Assembly: GCF_900119695.1 (NCBI RefSeq)
Contig: NZ_LT632547.1
Coordinates: 1,394,893 to 1,458,892 of the forward strand
DNA from: Actinomyces urinae
Lineage (GTDB): Bacteria; Actinomycetota; Actinomycetes; Actinomycetales; Actinomycetaceae
Direction: 5' to 3'
Length of the DNA stretch: 64,000 nt
Part shown: piece by piece, positions 1 through 8,792 of the stretch
How positions within the stretch are numbered: position 1 is the first letter of the stretch
Layout of the letters: each line of letters opens with the position of its first letter
Program-made: the position numbers and the translations under genes
The notes under the pieces: generated by a model
What the model was told of the DNA's origin: nothing
What the model saw: only the letters and a program-made list of their open reading frames with translations
Database searches by the model: none

Positions 1-287
1 AACATGGGGCCGCGCCACACAACCGCCTGCCCATCCGGCACAAACATGCCGATCGACATGACCTTAACATCGTTAGCGATAGGCGGAATGATCATGCCGT
101 CAATAACCTGCGGTTCGTGTTCAACGCCCATCATGCGAGGAATTGAAAAACCGTAAATGTCGGCGTCAACCACGCCGACCTTCAAACCTTGCTTTGCCAT
201 CGCAGTTGCGAGGTTTGCCGTTACGGAAGATTTTCCAACTCCGCCCTTACCTGAGGTCACCGCAATGACGCGAGTGAGGGAGCCGGG
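1..287 (-). pseudogene. mrp: Mrp/ApbC P-loop ATPase, internal fragment
   Basis: Reading leftwards, the frame gives PGSLTRVIAVTSGKGGVGKS, then the DADIYGFSIPRMMG segment, and ends at the window edge with VVWRGPM. This is the start of the nucleotide-binding domain of Mrp-type iron-sulfur cluster carrier ATPases; the deviant Walker A motif is SGKGGVGKSS. The N-terminal part of the protein, roughly 100 residues including the MIP18-like domain, is missing: homology stops at the PGSLTR codons near position 287. Upstream sequence is a GCGCCA repeat belonging to the neighbouring membrane-protein frame, offset by one base. The gene is therefore broken at this junction, by a rearrangement next to the ICE or by a misjoined assembly. 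The C-terminal part lies outside the window. Confidence 0.8.
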
Positions 288-1144
288 GCTGGCGCTGGCG
301 CGGGTGCGGGCTGTGGCGCGGGTGCGGGTTCTGGTTCGGGCTCGGCTTGGGTGGGTTGTTCTGTTTCTTTAGTTGTCGCCTCGGTCGTAGCTTCCGTCGT
401 GGCTTGCGTCGTTGTCTGCGTGGTCGCCTGGGTTGTAGCTTCCGTGGTTGGCTCGGTTGGTTTTTCGCCATCTGCTTGTAGCCCGCGCACGCTCAATACG
501 GCCGCTAGTGCGATGAGGATGATGAGGATAGGCAAAATGAGTTTTAATCGTTTGTGTTGTCTTGGCTGGTTTTTACCTTCGTCTGCGCTTTGCGCTGCAG
601 GTTCTACTTCTTCCTCTACTTCTTCTGCTGGCGGTTCTTCGCTTGTGTCTTGAGGCTCCTGGCTATCTGCTTCTTCTAAGAGTTCCGGTTGTACGGGCGC
701 TTGGGGTGGAAGGCTGGCTTGTTTGTGCAGGGTTTGGGGTAGGTGTTGGGTTTGGTCTAGCGCGTCCTGTTCAAGGTTGCTGGTGTTGCTGGCTTCGCTG
801 GTGTGGTTGTGGTTGCTGGCAACTATGGCGTTGCCGTCATTGCCGTCATTGCCGTCATTGCTGGCATTGCCAGTCTTGGTGCTTGGCGCGGTGTCTGGTG
901 GCGGGGTTTGGTGGGTGTCTATGTCTCCGTTTGGGTGGATGCTCATGTGGTAGGTGCCGTCTGGGCCTGTGGCGGTTACGGGTAGGGTTCGCCCGTAGTG
1001 TTTGGCGATGGCACCGGCTATGTTCATGGCTTGCTTGTGGACGTTTGGCGCTGGTGGTAGTTGGGCTTGGGTGATGCCCGCGCTGGTGATGGTGACGGTG
1101 CCGTCAGTGTTTTGGGTGATGGTGATTGGTGGCCAGGCGGTCAT
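257..1144 (-). CDS. ICE membrane protein with Thr-rich stalk, 3' end replaced by mrp sequence
   Basis: The frame encodes 295 residues: an N-terminal domain of about 90 residues with no recognised family, an acidic Asn/Asp/Gln-rich linker carrying NDG repeats, one transmembrane helix near residues 200-222 (LKLILPILIILIALAAVLSV), and an outer stalk of TTEATTQ repeats followed by Pro-Ala dipeptides. The last residues (SLASLR) are read out of frame from mrp, so the native C-terminus is lost. The stalk resembles the Thr repeats of the surface protein at 26871-28307. It diverges from the transfer operon at 1205, and the shared intergenic stretch holds the ICE-wide GTGCGCAC/TACGTAG motif. I assign no function beyond a surface-exposed membrane protein. 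Confidence 0.6.
   Translation of the reverse strand: MTAWPPITITQNTDGTVTITSAGITQAQLPPAPNVHKQAMNIAGAIAKHYGRTLPVTATGPDGTYHMSIHPNGDIDTHQTPPPDTAPSTKTGNASNDGNDGNDGNAIVASNHNHTSEASNTSNLEQDALDQTQHLPQTLHKQASLPPQAPVQPELLEEADSQEPQDTSEEPPAEEVEEEVEPAAQSADEGKNQPRQHKRLKLILPILIILIALAAVLSVRGLQADGEKPTEPTTEATTQATTQTTTQATTEATTEATTKETEQPTQAEPEPEPAPAPQPAPAPAPAPAPSLASLR
827..871. repeat. 9-bp tandem repeat (GGCATTGCC-like), copy 1 of 4
   Basis: Several tandem copies of a 9-bp unit of the form TCATTGCCG or TGGCATTGC lie inside the coding frame of the 257-1144 protein, where they give NDG/NAS tripeptides. The same short repeat recurs at 26481-26520, 33814-33859 and 34762-34826, both inside and between genes, so it is not explained by coding alone. 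Confidence 0.7.
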
Positions 1145-1164
1145 TTCGTGTCCTTATTTTTCTT

Positions 1165-1192
1165 GTGTGCGCACGTTCTACGTAGTACGTAG
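1165..1192. promoter_or_regulatory. Shared ICE motif GTGCGCAC + CTACGTAGTACGTAG
   Basis: The motif sits between the divergent genes at 1144 (minus) and 1205 (plus). It has the palindrome GTGCGCAC followed by a near-palindromic CTACGTAGTACGTAG. Related copies precede genes at 10285, 13123, 26788, 28307 and 31102. It is probably an operator or promoter element common to ICE transcription units. Confidence 0.5.
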
Positions 1193-1204
1193 AAGGGAGC
1201 GCAC

Positions 1205-1771
1205 ATGAGTGAAGTTAATCCGTGGGCTAACGCGCCTGTTGCGCCTGAGCAAGCGCCGGTAATGGCTAGGCCTGAGCGGGTGCGCGTGTGGAAGCCGGGC
1301 GCGCAAGTGTCTATGACGGGCGGGTTGCCGATTGTTTCTGCTAAGGGTCAGGATTGTCCGCTTTGGGTGGTGGCCGCTCATGGTGGGGCTGGGGCCACGT
1401 CGTGGGCGAGGCTTCTTGGTGCGGGCGATGCGGGCGTGTCTTGGCCTGATCCGAGCGGGTTTACTCGCGCGATCGTGGTGGCCCGAAATAGTTATGTGGG
1501 GCTTCGCGCCGCGCAAGCGGCGGCTATCCAGTGGGCTTCTGGCCAGGTAGAGCAAGTTGAGTTGGCGGGCTTGGTGCTGTCTGCGGACGCGCCGGGCAGG
1601 CCAGTTAAAGAGCTGGTGGAGCTGCGCAGGCGAGTAGAGGGAGCGTTCCCGCGCGTGTGGCTGGTTTCGTTCCAGACTGCTTGGCGCGCGCAGCTGGCGT
1701 GGGAGGCTCCCACCTCGCGTGAGGTTCGCAAGGTTTTGAAGGATTTGTCTTTGATTGGAAAGGAAGTTTAA
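1205..1771 (+). CDS. Transfer-operon protein with P-loop-like motif (DUF6668-like)
   Basis: This 188-residue soluble protein is the first gene of the conjugation operon. Residues 56-67 (VVAAHGGAGATS) look like a degenerate ParA/TadZ-type P-loop lacking the signature lysines, and the rest has the alternating hydrophobic pattern of an ATPase-like fold. Similar proteins (I recall the label DUF6668) sit at the head of actinobacterial transfer operons, but I cannot verify the match here. The start ATG has GAAGGGAGC upstream, and the stop overlaps the next ATG (TAATG). A role in positioning or assembling the secretion apparatus is inference from position. Confidence 0.6.
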   Translation: MSEVNPWANAPVAPEQAPVMARPERVRVWKPGAQVSMTGGLPIVSAKGQDCPLWVVAAHGGAGATSWARLLGAGDAGVSWPDPSGFTRAIVVARNSYVGLRAAQAAAIQWASGQVEQVELAGLVLSADAPGRPVKELVELRRRVEGAFPRVWLVSFQTAWRAQLAWEAPTSREVRKVLKDLSLIGKEV

Positions 1772-2085
1772 TGACTGTTTTTTCTAAGGGCGCTGCCCTG
1801 ATTACTGCGGGTAAGGCACGCTTGGTAGCTGGCTTGACCGGTCTGGAGTTGAACCCGGTGCCTGTGGCTCCCCCTGGCGTGGAGGTTAAGGTGCAGACGG
1901 TGTTGAACTGGCTGATGTGGATCGCCGGGGCAACGGTGATTGTGGGCTTCATTATTGGCGGCATCATGCTGGCGGTCTCTAATGAGCGGGGCATGGGTAA
2001 TGAGAATGTGCGCCGTATTGGCTTTGTGATTATGGGCGCGGTCGTGATCGCTGCGGCTGCGGCTCTAGCGAAAGCCTTGCTGTAA
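1771..2085 (+). CDS. Small two-helix membrane protein, VirB2/TrbC pilin-like
   Basis: The 104-residue protein has two transmembrane helices (about 46-68 and 83-104) separated by a short polar loop (SNERGMGNENVRR). Size, topology and position directly upstream of VirB8-like and VirB6-like genes match VirB2/TrbC-type subunits of type IV secretion systems. There is no cleavable signal peptide of the classical form. The ends overlap both neighbours by a base or so (TAATG at both ends), indicating translational coupling. Assignment as pilin rests on topology and context, not on a diagnostic motif. Confidence 0.55.
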   Translation: MTVFSKGAALITAGKARLVAGLTGLELNPVPVAPPGVEVKVQTVLNWLMWIAGATVIVGFIIGGIMLAVSNERGMGNENVRRIGFVIMGAVVIAAAAALAKALL

Positions 2086-2846
2086 TGGCTACGGAAGAAA
2101 AGGCTGCTACCAGCCTGGTTCGCCCAGGGTTTATTATCTCTGCCTTACTCGTGGTGGCCCTTATTTTGGGGCTGGCGTTCTTATTGTTTACCCGCGAGGA
2201 CACGGGTAATGCCGGTGGCGATAAGCCTGTGGAGGTCTCAACTACCACACAGACAAACGGGGACGCGGCCAATGCCGCTCCAACCGGCAACGCGGGTCAG
2301 GCTGAGTCTGATTCTGTTTGTGGTCTTGTAGCTCGCGACCAGGTGATTCCAACTCAAGCTTTGCCGTCTGTGCCTGTGGAGGTGGGCACTCGTATTCAGG
2401 TGCCAAGTATTGACGGGTACGGCCCGGGCGTGAGGGAGGGAGTTTCGCACTGTTTTGCGCACAACCCCTCTGGCGCGATTCTTGCGGCTGCCAACTTCCT
2501 CACTTGGTTTTCATCGAAAGAACAGCTGGACGAGGTGGTTCCTGCGCTTATGGCCAAGGGGCCTAACCGGGATCGGTTGGAGTCTCAGATTAAGGCTGAA
2601 TGGCAAGGTGAGACGGGATCGGCTTTGACGATTCGCGGGTTTAAGTACGAAGATCGCGGGCCAGATAACGCGATGGTGGTTCTAGCTGTTTCTCATGTGG
2701 CCTTCCCTGACAAGATTGCGGGGTTCCCGGTGGTGCTGGTTTGGCAGGACGGGGATTGGAAGGTAGAGGCTCCATCTACTGATTCTTGGGGTGAGCGGGT
2801 TATTGATTCGTTGCCTTTAGAAGGGTTCGTGGAGTGGGGCGCGTAA
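2085..2846 (+). CDS. VirB8-like membrane-anchored conjugation protein
   Basis: The 253-residue protein has a short cytoplasmic N-terminus, one transmembrane helix (about 15-36) and a long extracytoplasmic domain. A Thr/Asn/Ala-rich linker leads into a folded domain (about 75-253) with SIDGYGPGVREGVSHCF and AAANFLTWFSS segments. This layout, with an NTF2-like outer domain, is that of VirB8/TcpC scaffold proteins in Gram-positive type IV systems. It contains two cysteines (in SVCGL and HCF) that may form a disulfide. It lies between the pilin-like and VirB6-like genes. The functional call is from architecture and position. Confidence 0.6.
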   Translation: MATEEKAATSLVRPGFIISALLVVALILGLAFLLFTREDTGNAGGDKPVEVSTTTQTNGDAANAAPTGNAGQAESDSVCGLVARDQVIPTQALPSVPVEVGTRIQVPSIDGYGPGVREGVSHCFAHNPSGAILAAANFLTWFSSKEQLDEVVPALMAKGPNRDRLESQIKAEWQGETGSALTIRGFKYEDRGPDNAMVVLAVSHVAFPDKIAGFPVVLVWQDGDWKVEAPSTDSWGERVIDSLPLEGFVEWGA

Positions 2847-4112
2847 ATGTGTCATTTTTGGGAGCTGTCTTGCAACATTAATGAGGCCGTGTCTGAGGCG
2901 ACTGAGAACATTATTGCCCAGTGGGCGTTCAACATCATTCAAGATGTGTCGGCCACTTTGTTGAAGGTGGGCACGGTGTGGGTAGGTATTGACACGCCTA
3001 GCTTGGATGGAGCCGATTCTGCGGTTGGTTTCATCCATTCCACCACTCGCCTTCTCGTACTGGCTTTAGCTATCGGCTCGTTTGTGGTGGCTGGTATTCA
3101 CTTGTCCTTTTCTAAGCGCGGGGAGGGGGCGATGAACGTTTTGCAAGGCTTGTTAGCGCTAGCTTTGGTGTCAAGCGTCTCTGTTGGTGCGGGCCAGCTT
3201 TTGGTGGAGGCTTCGGATGAGTTCTCCACGTGGGTTATTGGCTTGGCTGTCGAAGGTGATGCAGGCCAGTTTGGCGGCAAGATTCTAAACGTTACTGGTG
3301 TTACCGGCGGGCTAGGGCTAACGGTTTTGATCGTGGGCGGTCTGGGCGCACTGTTGGCAAACATGATCCAGGTTGGCCTTATGTTTATCCGCTCATCGAT
3401 GCTGATTTTGCTGGTTGGGATCATGCCGTTGGCGGCCGCCACGTTTTCTACCAAGTGGGGTAGGGCGTGGCTAGGCAAGATCATCGCCTGGTTTTTCGCG
3501 TTCTTAATGTTCAAACCGGCCGCGTCAATCATTTACGCGGTGGCGATCAAACTGGTGCAGGGAGATTCGTGGTCCATTGCCGATGGCGATGAGCTAACTC
3601 GGTTCATTACCGGGGTAATCATGCTGATTTTGGCGGTGCTGTCGTTGCCCGCACTCATTACGTTCATGGTGCCAGCCACCGAAGCGCTAAGTAGTGGTGG
3701 TTCTGGTGCTGGAGCGGGTGCGGGCGCGGTTCTGGCTACTGGCGCGATGACGGTCGCCAGGGGCGCGGGAGCGGCCGCTAGTGGTGGTACTACCGCAGCG
3801 GCAGGCGCGGCCCTTGGCGCAGCCCAAACCGCCCACGGGGCGGCTAATAGCGCAGTGGCTGGAGGTTCTAGCGGCGGTGGTGATTCTAGTTCGCCTGGAG
3901 CGTCTGGCCCGGCAGGAGCTAGTGGCTCTAACGGTCAAGACGGCGCTTCTGGCACGGATGGGGCTGCAGGCCCGTCTGGAGCTAGTGGTCAAGATGGCGC
4001 TTCGGGCGCGGACGGGTCCGCGTCCACATCTGCCCCATCTGGTGCTAGTGAAGCAACAGATACGGGCGGCTCGCCAGGCGGGCCTAGTGGCGGGCAGGAG
4101 GCTCAGCGGTGA
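2847..4112 (+). CDS. VirB6/TrbL-like polytopic channel protein with collagen-like tail
   Basis: The protein has 421 residues. After a soluble N-terminal segment, about six transmembrane helices follow (roughly 70-90, 100-118, 150-175, 178-197, 212-234, 255-277), as in VirB6/TrbL inner-membrane channel proteins. From about residue 283 the sequence becomes Ala/Gly/Ser-rich, and from about 350 to the end it has collagen-like triplets (GASGSNGQDG, GTDGAAGPSG). This low-complexity tail is unusual for a VirB6 protein and may be surface-exposed. It starts directly after the preceding stop codon and overlaps the next gene by 4 bp. Confidence 0.75.
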   Translation: MCHFWELSCNINEAVSEATENIIAQWAFNIIQDVSATLLKVGTVWVGIDTPSLDGADSAVGFIHSTTRLLVLALAIGSFVVAGIHLSFSKRGEGAMNVLQGLLALALVSSVSVGAGQLLVEASDEFSTWVIGLAVEGDAGQFGGKILNVTGVTGGLGLTVLIVGGLGALLANMIQVGLMFIRSSMLILLVGIMPLAAATFSTKWGRAWLGKIIAWFFAFLMFKPAASIIYAVAIKLVQGDSWSIADGDELTRFITGVIMLILAVLSLPALITFMVPATEALSSGGSGAGAGAGAVLATGAMTVARGAGAAASGGTTAAAGAALGAAQTAHGAANSAVAGGSSGGGDSSSPGASGPAGASGSNGQDGASGTDGAAGPSGASGQDGASGADGSASTSAPSGASEATDTGGSPGGPSGGQEAQR

Positions 4113-5590
4113 GTGATGAGGCGGTAAAGGTCCGCACCTACGGTAACTGGCGGGTTCCACGCCGGGCAGGTTTTGGCAAGCTCGGTTTTGGTGAGTCCTT
4201 GATTGTTTTGCTTGGCCTAGCCGTGGTTTCGGTGCTGGCCATGTCTAAAGGCGTGATGATAGCCGCGCTTGTTGCCGTGTTGTGGTCAGGCGCGGTGCTA
4301 CTCGCGATTACTCGCGACGTGCACGGCGTATCAGTTTTAGAAAGGATTGGGCAAAAGATGCGGTTTCGACGAGCTGCGCGCAGGAAGTCAAACATTCACG
4401 CTTCTGGCGGCCTTGCGGTTGATCCAACGCAAGGTAAGTGCCACTTGCCAGGAATGTTAAGCGCTTCGCGTCTTAGCGAACACAAGGACTCTTACGAGCG
4501 TCCCTACGGGCTGGTTGAGCACGGTGATGGCACCCTTAGTGTGGTCATGTCTGTCTCGCCAGAGGGAGGCGGTCTGACCGACCAGGACACGGTGGATCAC
4601 CAGGTGGCATTGTGGGGCATGTGGCTTGGCGACTTAGGCGGCCAAATGGGCGTGGCACAGGCCAGCGTGTGTGTGGAGACGATTCCTGATAGTGGGGATA
4701 GGCTACGCCGCGAGGTAGGTGCGCGCATGAGCGACCAGGCCCCACTGGTAGCCCGCCAAATCCTCAATCGAGTCGTGGATGACTATGGGCAGGGCGCGGC
4801 GAGGGTGCGCGCGTGGATTACGATCACGTTTGACCCGTCTAAGATGGGCACTTCGGCTAAGAAGCGCGCGCAAGTTGTTTCACGTATTTCTTCGGACTTG
4901 CCCGGTCTTACCCAAACGCTTATGGGCACGGGTGCGGGGGGAGTGCATCTTTTAACCGCGCGTGAGGTGTGTCAGCTCACGCGCGTGGCTTACGACCCGG
5001 CTAGTGAGGCCTTGTTTGAGCAGGCAGCTAATGCTGGTGAGGAAGTGGCTTTGACGTGGGAGGATGCCGGACCGATTAGGGCGGTGGCCGAGTGGGATCA
5101 TTACCGGCATGATTCTGGTCTTTCACGCACTTGGGTAATGTCGCGGCCCGCGCGCGGATACGTCCAATCTGGCGTGCTACGCAAGATTTTGGAGCCGTCT
5201 CGGGACGTGCAACGCAAGCGCGTAACGATTGTTTACCGGCCTTTGGACGCGGCGAAGGCTCCAGCGGCTGCGGATGCGGATGTGAACCGCGCGGCCGCAA
5301 GGGTGGAGAACACGCCCCGGCCGACCGCAACTGCGCGCCGGGAGTTGCGCGCAGCCCAACAGGTAGCCGATGAGGAAGCATCGGGCGCGGGCTTGTTAGA
5401 TTTCGCGCTGATTATTAGCGCCACAACTAGCGCCGATGAGCTAGATGATACTTCTAGCGCGGTCCAGGCACTGGCCGCTTCTTCACGCCTTTTGGTACGC
5501 CCGGCTTATGGCGCGCAAGATAGCGCGTTCGCCCTCGGTTTGCCCCTTGGGCTTCGCCCCGCTTCGCAGGCATTGTCTGGAGGCTGGTAG
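4109..5590 (+). CDS. SCO6880-family conjugation protein (VirB4 N-terminal partner)
   Basis: The 493-residue protein has two close hydrophobic helices near the N-terminus (about 30-70), then a large soluble region without a Walker motif. The neighbouring gene supplies the ATPase domain, so the pair resembles a PrgI-VirB4 N-domain protein and a VirB4 C-domain protein encoded separately, as in Streptomyces-type SCO6880 loci. The C-terminal part (GLLDFALIISATTSADELD) has the look of the VirB4 N-terminal domain. The stop at 5590 is 2 bp before the GTG of the ATPase. The role at the membrane base of the channel is inferred from family and context. Confidence 0.7.
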   Translation: MSDEAVKVRTYGNWRVPRRAGFGKLGFGESLIVLLGLAVVSVLAMSKGVMIAALVAVLWSGAVLLAITRDVHGVSVLERIGQKMRFRRAARRKSNIHASGGLAVDPTQGKCHLPGMLSASRLSEHKDSYERPYGLVEHGDGTLSVVMSVSPEGGGLTDQDTVDHQVALWGMWLGDLGGQMGVAQASVCVETIPDSGDRLRREVGARMSDQAPLVARQILNRVVDDYGQGAARVRAWITITFDPSKMGTSAKKRAQVVSRISSDLPGLTQTLMGTGAGGVHLLTAREVCQLTRVAYDPASEALFEQAANAGEEVALTWEDAGPIRAVAEWDHYRHDSGLSRTWVMSRPARGYVQSGVLRKILEPSRDVQRKRVTIVYRPLDAAKAPAAADADVNRAAARVENTPRPTATARRELRAAQQVADEEASGAGLLDFALIISATTSADELDDTSSAVQALAASSRLLVRPAYGAQDSAFALGLPLGLRPASQALSGGW

Positions 5591-5592
5591 GC

Positions 5593-7068
5593 GTGGCTTT
5601 TGTAACTGACCTGGTATCAGCCCTTTTCACAGGCGCGCCTACCACTGCTGGCAGTAGGGGCAAGCCTGGTTCTGGCACGGTAGCTAATCACCCGGTGATC
5701 CAGCCTTGGCGCGCCACTTCTAAGCAAGTGTGCGGCATGTTCCCCTTCATCGTGGGATCGAACACGGCTTTAGTAGGAGCGCCCCTTGGCCGTGCCTTGC
5801 ACGGTGGGGGAGCGGTTTGCGCCGACGAAATCTCGTGGTTTGAGCGCGGGCTGATTAGTGCCCCTTCGGCAATGGTGCTCGGCTTGAATGGGTTAGGTAA
5901 GTCATCGCTGGTTAGGCGCATGATTACCGCCTCGGCCGGATTCGGGGTACACACGATGGTGCTGGGCGATATTAAGCCAGACTATGTGGCTTTGATTGAA
6001 GCTCTTGGAGGCCAGGTAATCAGTATTGAGCATGGTGGTGCGGGTATTAACCCACTCGATGCTGGAAACGTTAGTGAGGCTGCGGAGTTGTTGGAAGCGG
6101 CAGGCAAGCTAGACGATCGCGACAAGCTCTTGGCCGCAGCCCATGAGCGTAAGAAAGACATGGTGTGCTCCCTGATCCACATTATTCGCCGCACGCCCCC
6201 TTCAGATAGGGAGGAGACGATTGTGGATGAGGCTATCCGTATTTTGGAGACCTATGATCGGCCAGTAGTTCTGGCTGATTTGTTAGAAGTGGTGCGCGCC
6301 GCTCCAGATGAGCTACGCGCAGCCGCACTGGATCGCGGCGATATTAACCACTACAGGGCGGTTACAGAGAGTCTGGAAGCGTCCCTAATGGCTTTGTTGT
6401 CGGGCCGTTTTGGCGGTCTGTTCGCGGTGGAGACCACCACGCCGATGATGATGGACCGCTCGGTCGCATTTGACGTGTCGGCGTTTAAGGAAGCCTCAGA
6501 GGACCTGCAAGCCGCGCTACTGCTTGCTACTTGGTCTTACGGGTTTGCAACCGTGGAGATCGCGCAGACACTGGCTGACGCGGGCGTTGCCCCGCGTCGG
6601 CGTTACAAGATTGTCATGGATGAGCTGTGGCGTATCCTGCGCGCCTCATCGGGCCTGGTTGAGCGTATTGACTCCCTTACTCGTCTTAACCGAACGGTTG
6701 GTGTGGGTCAGCTTATGGTCACGCACTCGATGGCCGATTTTAACGCGTTGGCTTCGCCTGCGGACCGGCTGAAAGCCTTGGGGTTTGTAGAGCGGTCGAA
6801 AATGCTGTTTTTGGGTGGCCTTCCCGCCCGTGAGATGGAGCTATTGGAGGGCGTTTTTGCTTTGACCGATAAGGAAAAGTCGATGCTCACCTCATGGAAC
6901 GCGCCTGGCACGTATGACCCGACTACCGGTAGGGATGCCCCGCCCCTTGGTATGGGCAAGTTCATGCTGAAAACTTCCAACGCTCCAGGCACGCCGTTCC
7001 AGGTGCGTTTCGTAGCGGGGGAGGCGGCCTTGTCGGATACGAACCAAAGGTGGAACAAAAGAAGATGA
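5593..7068 (+). CDS. virB4: VirB4/TraC-type conjugation ATPase
   Basis: This 491-residue ATPase begins at a GTG. Walker A is GLNGLGKSS (about residues 96-104) and Walker B is KIVMDELWRIL (about 341-345). A downstream block near 375 (VGVGQLMVTHSMADF) fits VirB4/TraC ATPases, which energise assembly and substrate transfer in type IV secretion. The protein is shorter than full VirB4 proteins because the N-terminal domain is encoded by the preceding gene. The stop overlaps the best start of the coupling protein by 4 bp. Confidence 0.85.
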   Translation: MAFVTDLVSALFTGAPTTAGSRGKPGSGTVANHPVIQPWRATSKQVCGMFPFIVGSNTALVGAPLGRALHGGGAVCADEISWFERGLISAPSAMVLGLNGLGKSSLVRRMITASAGFGVHTMVLGDIKPDYVALIEALGGQVISIEHGGAGINPLDAGNVSEAAELLEAAGKLDDRDKLLAAAHERKKDMVCSLIHIIRRTPPSDREETIVDEAIRILETYDRPVVLADLLEVVRAAPDELRAAALDRGDINHYRAVTESLEASLMALLSGRFGGLFAVETTTPMMMDRSVAFDVSAFKEASEDLQAALLLATWSYGFATVEIAQTLADAGVAPRRRYKIVMDELWRILRASSGLVERIDSLTRLNRTVGVGQLMVTHSMADFNALASPADRLKALGFVERSKMLFLGGLPAREMELLEGVFALTDKEKSMLTSWNAPGTYDPTTGRDAPPLGMGKFMLKTSNAPGTPFQVRFVAGEAALSDTNQRWNKRR

Positions 7069-8777
7069 GCACGCGCGATGATGTATCAACCTGGGAGCCG
7101 TCCACTGTTTTAATGGCGGTCTTTATCGCCATTGTGGCCGCGGCCAGCCTACTTATCACTCTTGGCGCACACGCCTGGGCGCTAGTGCGCGGGGTAGATG
7201 GTCTTTCATGGAACCCGTTTAGTCTCATGATCGAGTTGTTTACTGACCGGCTTGACCCAACCGGTGAGGTGTATTGGTGGATTGGCGGGGTAGGTGTCGG
7301 CCTAGTAGTCCTTGCCCTCACTGCTTTGGTGGTGGCATTGCCGCGCCGCTCTAAGCGCTCTAGGCGCGGTGATGAGGCCGCGAAATGGGCTGGAAGGGGC
7401 AAGGATATTGAGCCGATCACGCAGCGGGCTGTGGCCGCTAAAGCGCAGCGTTTAGGCGTTGAGGGTGCGGTCGGGTTTCCGGTGGGCCGCACGGTGGCTG
7501 GTGACGTGCCGGTAATGTCCTCGTTTGAGGACGTGTGTATCACCATTGCAGGCCCGCGTACAGGCAAGACCACCTCTTGGGTGGTGCCCCGTATTTTCGC
7601 AGCTCCAGGCGCGGTTGTAGCCACGTCCAACAAACGCGACATAGTAGATGAGACACGCGCACGCCGAGAGCAGACCACGGGTGAACAAGCGTGGGTGTTT
7701 GACCCTCAAGGGCTAGCTGGTGAAGAACAATCGTGGTGGTGGAACCCACTGTCTTACGTGACTGACTATGTGCAGGCAGGCGCGTTAGCGGACATGTTTT
7801 TATCTGCTGAGGACGTGTCGAATAAGGACGGTAACGACATGTGGGATCAGTGGGCTTGCCAACTGATCGCCCCGATGCTTTTAGCCGCCGCTAAGGCAGG
7901 TAGACCGATCACAGCTTTGCATACTTGGCTGTCTGACCAGACCAATGATGAGCCGGTTCTTTTGTTGCGCAGCATGGCTGGCGAGTGCGATGAGGAAGAT
8001 GTGCAAGATGACCTGCTCAAGGCCGCCACGAGCCTAGAAGGGTTTATGGGTATGCCCGCTGAAACGCGCGGCAGTGTTTATGGCGGCGCAGTGCGAATCA
8101 TGCACTTTTTGAACAACACTCGCCTCATGCGGTGGGTCACCCCCGTCAAGGGTATGCGCGAGTTTCACCCAGGCGAGTTTGTGAAAACACGCCAGAGCTT
8201 GTATTGCTTATCGCAAGAAGGGCGCGGGAGTGCAACCCAGATCGTTACACCGCTTACCGTGGCTGTGGTTGAAGCAGCCACAGCCTACGCCACTACCCAG
8301 CCGGGCGGTAGGTTGGCTACCCCCATGCTGATCGAGTTGGACGAGGCGGCGAATGTGTGTAGGTGGAACGAACTACCCTCGCAGTATTCCCATTTTGGTT
8401 CTCGCGGGCTTTGTGTAGACACGGTGCTGCAGTCATGGAGTCAAGGGGAGCGCGTGTGGGGCGAGAAGGGCATGAAGGCCCTTTGGTCTGCTGCGAATTT
8501 GAAGGTTTATGGCGGCGGCGTGTCAGAGCCAGAGTTTTTGCGCAACCTATCAGAGCTGATTGGCATGCATTGGGTGGACTCTACCCAAATTTCAAACTCA
8601 AGCCAGGGCCGGTCGTATTCAACATCTAAGGCATCCCAGCAAAGGCCCATTGCCACGGTGTCGGACTTGCAGGCACTACCGCAAGGGCGGGCGTGGGTGT
8701 TCGCTTCGGGCGCGGTAGCCACTTTGGTGCGGCTGATCCCGTTTTGGGAGCAGTCAGATTATGAGCCGGTTAAGTAG
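7065..8777 (+). CDS. virD4: VirD4/TraG-type type IV coupling protein
   Basis: The ATG at 7065 overlaps the upstream TGA (ATGA); a GTG at 7050 would add five residues and is less likely. About 570 residues: two transmembrane helices (about 15-36 and 68-92), then a cytoplasmic ATPase domain with Walker A GPRTGKTTS (about 163-171) and Walker B LIELDEAAN (about 422-430). These are the marks of TraG/VirD4 coupling proteins, which recruit relaxase-DNA and effector proteins to the channel. It would be the receptor for the shared C-terminal signal found on the relaxase, Fic and ArdC-type proteins. Confidence 0.9.
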   Translation: MSTRDDVSTWEPSTVLMAVFIAIVAAASLLITLGAHAWALVRGVDGLSWNPFSLMIELFTDRLDPTGEVYWWIGGVGVGLVVLALTALVVALPRRSKRSRRGDEAAKWAGRGKDIEPITQRAVAAKAQRLGVEGAVGFPVGRTVAGDVPVMSSFEDVCITIAGPRTGKTTSWVVPRIFAAPGAVVATSNKRDIVDETRARREQTTGEQAWVFDPQGLAGEEQSWWWNPLSYVTDYVQAGALADMFLSAEDVSNKDGNDMWDQWACQLIAPMLLAAAKAGRPITALHTWLSDQTNDEPVLLLRSMAGECDEEDVQDDLLKAATSLEGFMGMPAETRGSVYGGAVRIMHFLNNTRLMRWVTPVKGMREFHPGEFVKTRQSLYCLSQEGRGSATQIVTPLTVAVVEAATAYATTQPGGRLATPMLIELDEAANVCRWNELPSQYSHFGSRGLCVDTVLQSWSQGERVWGEKGMKALWSAANLKVYGGGVSEPEFLRNLSELIGMHWVDSTQISNSSQGRSYSTSKASQQRPIATVSDLQALPQGRAWVFASGAVATLVRLIPFWEQSDYEPVK

Positions 8778-8792
8778 TTAAGGAAGATTGTC

